64,000 bases of DNA, taken from NCBI RefSeq assembly GCF_001540865.1, contig NC_033621.1, positions 5,662,000-5,725,999 on the forward strand, read 5' to 3'. Under the pieces are notes generated by a model. It was given only the letters and a program-made list of their open reading frames with translations, was not told the DNA's origin and did not search any database. Shown one piece after another: positions 56,572 through 64,000 of the stretch (within the stretch, counting starts at the first letter, position 1; each line of letters opens with the position of its first letter). Source of the stretch: Ananas comosus (lineage: Eukaryota > Streptophyta > Magnoliopsida > Poales > Bromeliaceae). A program made the position numbers and the translations under genes.

Positions 56572-57892
56572 CTCAATTAATCTTAGGTTTAAAATGCATG
56601 AATCGAACTCATTTTCATTAAAAGGAACATGGCCCAATATAAGAATGCTAAGCAATCAAACATAAGCTTCATATGCAACTCTCTACTATATAGGAGTCCA
56701 AAATTTCATTATATGTAATATAGGCATTTTAAGCACTCTAAAATTCACAATAAATACATATAACAAGAATATGCATGCTTTTTCATTTTACAACGCTTAA
56801 ATCATCAACAATGAGGTTTTCTCATTGTGTGGCTAGGTCAAACCCACCGAACTGTCGCGTAGTGCCTCGATCCACCGAACGGAGTTGTCCACGAGTCTCC
56901 AAATACCCTAAAAGTATTCAGCGAATAGATACAAGGGCATTACGACCAACCATTAGGTCAAACGTTAACAAACAAGACAAAAGGGCTAAAACTCACCTCA
57001 AGAGAGGAAATCTCTTCCAAAGCTCCAAAAGAGAGCTAGAACCCTTCCAATCCAAGCCTAAGGAAGGTTCTAAACCAAAGAATCTAGCCTCAAAAGTCCT
57101 AGATTCAAAATGCCCAAAGTTAACTCTAAAATCTCATTCTAGGGTTCCATCTACTAAAAATCCTCAAATCAAGGTCTAGAGGGAGGGAATGAGCAACAAA
57201 CCTCCTTAGAAGCTCCAATCCAAGCTTCAAGGGTGAAGATCTCCCCCCTTGCAAGCTCCAAGTCCAAGCCTTCAAGCACCAACGAAGAAGAGAGGGTGAG
57301 GAAGATGCCCCAAGTCCACTATTGCTCTCAATCTTCTTCTTCCTTCCTTCTTCTCCTTCTCCTTCTTCTTCTTCTTCTCTATCAAGGGTGTGGAAAGAGT
57401 TGAGAGAAGAGAAATGAGGAGAAGAGAGAGTGGATGGGTCATATAGACCATCTATTGCAACAAAATCCCGCTAGGTCCCTCAAAAATCCAAAATTGCATC
57501 AGCCCGGTCTGGGCAATTTTCGCCCAGAGGGACCGGTCTCTTTCCAGCAGGGACTGGTCTCTCGTGTCGCACCCGAGAAACCATCGTTCGGGAATCGGTC
57601 TCTCCCTGCGCAGGACTGGTCTCTCACAGCGAAGACGCGCTCGGGGACCGGTCTCGCTCGCCAGGGACCGGTTGCCTCGCCGACAGCGCAACACTGCTCA
57701 CTGGGGGACCGGTCTCTCCTATCAGGGACCGGTCCCCGAGAGTGAAAACTCTCAGGACTCGTCCAAAACTAGGGTTTTCGAACTTTTTATGTCGAAAAAC
57801 ATTCTACGACCTTCCACCAAGTGTGGAAAAGCTCGAAACACATCCAATCACTCGAACCTCGCAATTTGCAAAGGTCCAGTGTGCTACAGTAG
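56572..57892 (-). mobile_element. partial LTR of the 61873-64000 family
   Basis: From about 56590 it matches 63250-64000 in the same orientation and then continues to a probable LTR edge GTGCTACA at 57892. The first ~1.4 kb of this LTR (plus-strand left part) is missing, and the break coincides with an undetermined base at 56571. Combined, the two pieces suggest a full LTR near 2.7 kb. Confidence 0.7.
57500..57740. repeat. GGGACCGGTCTC interspersed repeat inside the LTR
   Basis: About eight copies of GGGACCGGTCTC or close variants at irregular spacing (57529, 57546, 57591, 57613, 57651, 57665, 57706, 57723). Confidence 0.85.
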
Positions 57893-60198
57893 CTAAATTC
57901 TCTGTTGACAGCATTTTTGTGTGTAAATTAATTACATAAGCACTCGTCAAGTTTCAGAAGAAAACAAGTTAGGATGGAGAAGTTATGCGACCTTTACTAA
58001 TTACTTAAAGTGAATAGTAATCTGGTTTTCCGGAGAGGTCAATCAGTGGAGATGGCTTCTGGTGTGTATTGGACTCCGTTCATAGTGATCCAATAACTCG
58101 TTTTCTACGGTTCGACTATACTGAACCCAATGGCACTTACGGCTTTAGGTTTTAATGCATGGTTTCGAGAAAAAGGGATTTTATCGCAAAAAGGGGTTTT
58201 TGGCAATTAGAGAGAGAGAGGATGGGTTCTATCGCAAATCGGCGACCTAATCTGGTGAAACAAAATAGCAGTTTCTATGCCCCAGATGTGCTGAACGCAA
58301 TGATGTAACCCATTCGAAAATCTGACAGACGGATCTCTAGATATCACACGTTTATCGAGAAAGGGTCAAATTGATCATTTCTGTATTTCGTGCAAAACCC
58401 CCTATATTTTATATGCAGAATTTCATGAAACTTGGTGGGTTGTGGCGCGAGGCTGTCATACATTCATGGTCAGGGTCTTGGCTGAAAATGTTGTGGTTTA
58501 AGGGAGTTACGCGCGATTTACTCATTACTATAAAAGAGAGTTTCCAGGGTTTCCATGGAAACCCTAACCCTAGCCTCCAACACCCTCAGTTGAGCCCCTA
58601 GCCGTCGATCCCCTCCTCCTGCTCAGCTCCCTGAGTGTTGTCGCCGCCTCCCGTCACCCGCACCCGCCTGCCGCTGGCACACCCGCTGCCCGGCCACCGC
58701 CGGCCGTGCCATAGGCCCTCATTGCCCGGTGAGCTTTATTTTAGCCTATTTGTGCACTGTTTGGGGTTGCCTTCACTGTTCCGGTGGCCCAGGGATATTC
58801 CGATGCCTCCGGAGGTGAGCATGATGATCTTCGGTCAGTGCTGATCGCAGTGCTCACCTCATTTAGGGTCAACGAGCCCGGATGAGCGAATTAGAAGTGT
58901 TTTAGGTCTAGCGCGCAGTGTTCGCTGAACTTCGAGTCGCTCCCGCGCCTTCCACAGTGGACGGTTGTGCTCTGGATCATGAGCACGACCTCCGGAACGT
59001 CGAGACCTGTCAATACATGTCTCGGCCGACCTCGAAAGCCCTCGGTTTGCGGTATCGAGCCATAAAACCTGGTAAATCACATAAAATAATGTGATTTTAT
59101 GCTATAGTAAGGGCTTTTGTGCAATTGTGCACTTCGTGGGTGCTGTAGGCAGTACGTGTGGACTGCGGGTGACCTTTGGACTGATTGTCCAAGGTCTGAT
59201 GCCCTTCGTGGAAATCGAGTATCGGTTTTCGGTGCATTTTTTGGCGAAATTCGTGGACGGAACGCGGTTTCGGTTCGAACTTCTTCCGACAGTGCTAAGG
59301 TGAGTTATGTTTTGTCGCTGAGCCTTCTTGGCTGGTCACAATAGTCATCTCATGAGTTCGGAATGATGGGTGAGCGACGGTGGGTTCCGGTGTTGAAATA
59401 GATACTTTCGAAAATCCGGATCCGAACGATTATCCGATGATAATTGTTTGGAGGTGTGATCTTGTGTTTGCTACCAAGACATCCAAAATGATGTGTTTTG
59501 TGGCAGCGGGTGACTTGTGGCGCTAGTCGGTGAGTCCCGGGACACTTCGTGGGTCCCGGCAGAGTCTCGGTGCGATTTTCAGGATTTCCAGCGTATTACA
59601 GTAATCGGTTTTGGGAAACCGATTCTCGTGGGTTTACAGGTGGGTTTGTGAGTTAGGATTGTGTTATATATATGGGTTGGATTCTAACCCAGTGGACCCT
59701 CCATAGGTCCGGTTGACGTTCTTCCACAGACGGGAGATAGGTGCTGCATTCGTACAGGTGGGTACTTCGACCCGAAGTCGGTACAGTGGTGCACGCTCGG
59801 TGACAGCCTCTTCACACCTTTCCTTTTATTACCTTGCATACTATGTGTTGAGCCTAGCACCGACACTATATCGTCTTATTGCTCTACTTGGTTTCTTTAT
59901 ATACCTAGCATCTTGATATAGAAGTAGAGCGGCTTTGTGTTTCTTATGTGAGATCTGTGACCTAGTCGGTCGGTTTCTTATATCTCGTATTGTGACCTAT
60001 TCGGTCTGTTCAGTTACTTGATGACCTATACGGTCGACATACCCTAAGGGGTAGGATTATCGGCTAGTTGCCGAAGGTTGGCTAACGAGCATTCTTACAT
60101 CACTTGACTTCATAGTTAGTCACTCTACAGTTACCCTCATTTCATATGGTCATGATCTAATAGTAGAGTGACATTCTTGATGATTGAGTCACCCATGG
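57893..60198 (+). other. unresolved LTR-like repeat sequence
   Basis: No host gene. It holds a TATA-like ACTATAAAAG at about 58527, a CCCTAACCCTAGCC stretch, a CG-rich exon-like segment and a splice donor at 58730 (CCG|GTGAGC). Further on are repeats of GACCTAGTCGGTC-like words (59945-60035). About 190 bp (57945-58140) reappears inverted in the Mutator-like element 13791-14794. Probably part of a gypsy element's LTR. Confidence 0.4.
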
Positions 60199-61872
60199 TG
60201 TAACATGCCAAACTTCTATAGTTATGAAGTTACGGCAGATGTTAGTTTGGAAAGCTATTCCTAGAGTAGTTCCGGTAAAGTTCGGGTGCATCCGATTGTT
60301 TTCGGTGCGAGTTGGACGCGAAAATGGAACGAATAGCTAGGTTGGACTTTGACCGAAATCCGGCAAAGCGTGGATAAAACGATGGCCTAAACGCATTCAA
60401 AAACGTGTTTCGGGGGTCTTAGAATGGTTAGAAATGCATTGGAGACCCAAGGAGTGAAAACGAGGCAAAACGGAGCAAGTTTGACGAAGGCTGAAAATTT
60501 GGGATTTTTTGGACCTACGGGGTCCGGACCCTAGGGCCCTAGGGTCCCTGAGCCCGAAAAATGCCTAGTAAGAGCAGAGGACAGTTTGGTAATTGTGGGA
60601 GGTTGACTTTAAAAGGGGCCTCCACCCTTCTTCTTCCTTCTCCTACAGCCAAGCACCACACACACACACACCATGTGGTGGAGAGAGAAACTCTCTCTCT
60701 CTCTCTAGATTCCCTCTTTTCCATTCTAGATCTCTCTCTCAAATTCGCGGTGTTGGCGGAGAGCGAGCTTAGGAACGTGTTGGGAGCGACGGATCGAGTC
60801 TTCGTGCGCCCGGTGGAGCGGCGTGCTTTCGACTTGAGAATCGCATTTTGGTAAGAGTTTTGGATTTGGTTAAATCCTTCATGAATGGTGTTTTGGACAT
60901 CCCTAGTGTATTCTATGCATGTTCCTCCATGAATGGTCTTTGTATAGATGCATGTTGCATGAATTGCTAGTGGACACATGCATGTTGACATATTATGAGA
61001 ATATGCTAGATTCAGGTGAATTAGATATCTGGACATATTGTGAGAATATGCTAGATATGTGCATGAGATGCTAGAGGCATATGTATGTGGACCTATTATT
61101 ATAATTAGAAATTATTGCATATGTAGCATATCCTCACTCATGAGAATGGTAAACTTATGGCAGTATGATTATCCGGGATGTGGGATTTCCGAGGTCCTCG
61201 GGCGGGAGGACTTGAGTATAGTGCATATGTGGCCTATGGTGAGTATTACATGCCTTGTGATTGGATGGGATGTGGGATTCCCGCGGTCCTCGGGTGGGAG
61301 GACTATGATCATACTCGCGTCGTCTGTATCTGTTTGGCTTGTGGATGGTTGCGCCTCCCAAGTAGTGAGCTCCGGAGTTGTATCACAGTGAGATAGAGAA
61401 ATGGGGGGTCCCTCCCGACAGATGGTCACGTGACAAGGTGTTGCGAGTCGTGGTTCGACCATATAGGGATATTTGGAGGATGTATGAGATCTAGGGTTTA
61501 GAATGGGGTTTTTGGGATTGTTGGGGTTTTGATCTAAAATAACCCTATGTTTCTCTAATTGAAGTTTAGAGATGAGCCCTTGACAACCCTAGGTTGCGGA
61601 TTGGCGAGCGTTCGATGATCGATTGCGAGTTCGAGCCGAACCGGACAACGTGTTCCGCGGGAGCCTTATTGCAAGTGTCGACGAGCAATCGGAGAGCGTT
61701 ACGAGGTGGGTTGTGCTTCACCAAAGTGATTAGGTCACTTTCATGCCAAAGTGAAGTGTGTTTGTCATTGATACATGTAATGGTAGTTAATTACACATAT
61801 GAATGCATAAATTAAGTAGATGCCATGTGAATGCATGAGATGATATGTATTAACTACCCTTGGATGACAAAG
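60199..61872 (+). other. probable LTR fragment starting TGTAACATGCC
   Basis: It starts with the TGTAAC motif seen at LTR starts of the solo LTR family and has a TATA-like TTTAAAAGGGG at 60608. A CT/CA-rich leader and a splice donor (TTTTG|GTAAGAG at 60850) follow. Two related 38-bp segments lie at 61176 and 61268. No matching end is present before the next LTR begins at 61873. Confidence 0.4.
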
Positions 61873-64000
61873 TGTCACGCCCCGGGACCGACAGAGGCCC
61901 TCCCGGTAGCGTGTTCAGACCCGCCATATGTCAGCACATATAAGGCGTCTACATCAACAGCGGAAAATAAAACCAAAGATAATGAACATCTAGGGATATC
62001 AAAGCACCAATAGATCTATCATCAACATTAAGGAAAAAGGAAAATACTAAAGCAATAAGAGTGAAACGTATAGTTATATAATATCTGTCGAAAATAGTAC
62101 ACAACAGGGTGGTCTCTAATACACTGGTACAGCTCTCAACCTCTCCAAAATAGACACAACGAGAGGCAGACCACCTATCAACTTGTCACTCGCTGAAGAG
62201 CTAGCTCGAAGCAACGCCCTTCCTACGGTCCCTAGCCTCTCCCGGCGTGGAAGGCTCTGAAAGAAAACATAAAACAGAGGGCGTGAGAACTATAATTTAT
62301 AGTTCCGACTGGGCAATTATTGACCTCAGCTCAATGCACCACTAGGCCCCAAAGAAAGGGTAAGTCTAAAAAGAGAGCAATAATAATGAATAAATTGCAT
62401 TTATGAAAGCATAACTAAAATGCTAAGCTATTATATTGCAATTAAACATGGTGTTAATATGATGCACCTTTACTTTGTCATAAACAATATGTCTCTACAT
62501 GGCCACAAGTAAATGTCACGGTTTACTTTATGAAGTTATGAAAATCATGCTATATCATGGCAACATTGTATATATGAATGCAAAAACAACATCTCCTAGC
62601 ATACTATATGTGTGTATGTATACTCAAGTGTCCAAAACTATACTAGAAGCAAGTCTAAGTAATCCAACTACTACTCTCTGTCTAATAGTGATTAAATCCC
62701 ACTCAACACCGTGTCGATTTTCATTTCCAATTAGGGACCTACCTAAGGTAGTCCAGCTTATGCCGCTTAAGTGCCTGTGGTAGCTCAACATTCCTGCTCT
62801 TAGAATGTGTCTGTCCCACTCGACCCCGTAGGCTTCTCAATACCGCACGAGCGATCATAAGTCGCGAAGGCTAACTTCGGAGTGTCGGCTTGTAGGGAGC
62901 GACCCTCACAAGCATGTGCGAATGAGCACAAATGGCAAGCAAGCGTAGTCAAAAGCTCAAGTATCCAACCCTTATGTCTCAAATATGGCAATAGCTACTA
63001 GTAATCCAACCGTCTAGCTCCAAGTCACAATGTGATAACCCAACACCCACTGGCTTAGTGTCTCTTTATGACACTTAAGCATCACAACTAATTAAGCCCA
63101 ATTCGTATTCTATGTTCCAATTAAGACATTAATACCAATGTTCACTATAGCCCGAGCCCAATGCCTCTTTATGACATTGGCCCAAATTCTCAAATAGTAG
63201 ACCCCAAGCCTCTCAAGGCTTCCAAAGTCCCTAATGTCACAATTGGGCATAAATGTTAAATGTATGAAAGAAATGTTCATTTTCATGATAGGAATTATAG
63301 TTCCAAATCTCAATTAGAATGCTAAGTCTTACATGTAAGCTCTCTACCATATAGAGGTCCAAAAATTTTCTATACATTACATAGACATGTTAAGTATTCT
63401 AAAATTCATAATAAATACATCTAATATGTTTATGCATGCTTTTTCATTTAACGATACTCAAATCATCACAAATGAGATTTTCTCATTGTGTGGCTAGGTC
63501 AAATCCACCGAACCGTCTCGGGATCCTTCGATTCGCCGAACGGAGTTATCCACGAGTCTCTAAGTACCCTAAAAGTAAGGAGTGAAGAGATACACGAGCG
63601 TTACGAATAACTATAAGATCAAACATTAATCATCAAGGCAAAAGGGCTAAAATCTGACCTATGGAGTAGAAAATCTTTCCCAAGCTCCAAAAGAGAGCTA
63701 AATCCCTTCCAATCCAACCCAAAGGAAGGTTCTAACCCAAGTAATCAAGCTCCAAAAGCCCTAGATCAAAAATGCCCAAATCAAACCCTAAGTCTCCATT
63801 CTAGGGTTTCATCACAAAACCAACAATAAAACTCAATTCTAGAGGGAGAGAACAAGTAGATTACCTCTTAAAAGCTTCAATCCAAGCTCTAAACTCTCTA
63901 AGTCCAAAGATCTCCCCTCAACAAAGCTCCAAATCCAAGCTCAAAGCTTCAATCATGGTGGAGTTACACCAAAAAGGGAAAAAGAGAGATTAAACCCTTA
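61873..64000 (-). mobile_element. long LTR, cut by the window edge
   Basis: Starts TGTCACGCCCCGGG on the plus strand, which on the minus strand is the LTR end GGGGCGTGACA. It is the same type of LTR as 23598-26152. The body from about 63250 matches 56590-57330. No PBS follows on the left (CAAAG at 61868-61872 may be the target duplication), so this is either a solo LTR or the 3' LTR of an element lying beyond the window. Confidence 0.75.

Noticed and set aside
57434..57896. Open frames on both strands
   Set aside because: Stops are rare in the GGGACCGGTCTC-rich LTR segment; no family recognised.
60561..60854. 97-codon frame beginning MPSKSRGQFG
   Set aside because: Non-coding leader of a probable LTR with CT/CA microsatellites; no motif and no neighbouring exon.

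Overview
This is nuclear DNA of a flowering plant, most likely a monocot. The one intact host gene starts very GC-rich and becomes ordinary in composition towards its 3' end, as is typical of commelinid monocots, and most of the rest is plant-type transposable elements nested in one another. I suspect a pineapple-like genome from the style of the repeats, but nothing here proves the species. I found no bacterial features, rRNA genes or tRNA genes.

Layout. 1-2480: two unrelated minisatellites (47 bp and 43/44 bp periods) followed by a small Mutator-type MITE. 2860-13077: a decayed retroelement-like region carrying a miniature LTR element (TRIM, 4923-11870, TSD TCTAT). The TRIM's right LTR was split by a 6.4 kb Ty3/gypsy chromovirus (5337-11732, minus strand, TSD CCATC). 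12680-15293: a local tandem duplication that preserves the empty site of a 1.0 kb Mutator-like insertion (13791-14794). 15398-16783: a long-TIR Mutator-like element. 17370-18274: a SINE and a Helitron 3' end running into a 595-base assembly gap. 19592-27490: a Ty1/copia element with two internal deletions, split by a 2.55 kb gypsy-type solo LTR. 30602-35473: a perfect-looking 2,436-bp tandem duplication. 36345-43709: a non-autonomous Tat-like gypsy element carrying an antisense plant mobile domain (PMD) gene, itself split by a copia-type solo LTR. 43855-48315: five DNA elements packed together, including a 2.4 kb near-perfect palindrome. 48873-51386: the host gene. 53075-64000: MITEs, a SINE and long LTR fragments.

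The only intact-looking protein gene is at 48873-51386, three exons, encoding a membrane-anchored GTD-binding (DUF593) protein of the myosin-binding (MyoB) / FLOURY1 type. All other recognisable coding sequence belongs to broken transposons. Thirteen insertions could be closed by exact or near-exact target-site duplications, so the order of insertion can be read directly.

I did not find a new enzyme system. The most unusual objects are the PMD-carrying Tat-like element, the giant palindromic Mutator-like element, the minisatellite whose minus strand stays open in shifted frames, and the exact 2.4 kb duplication, which may be an assembly artefact.
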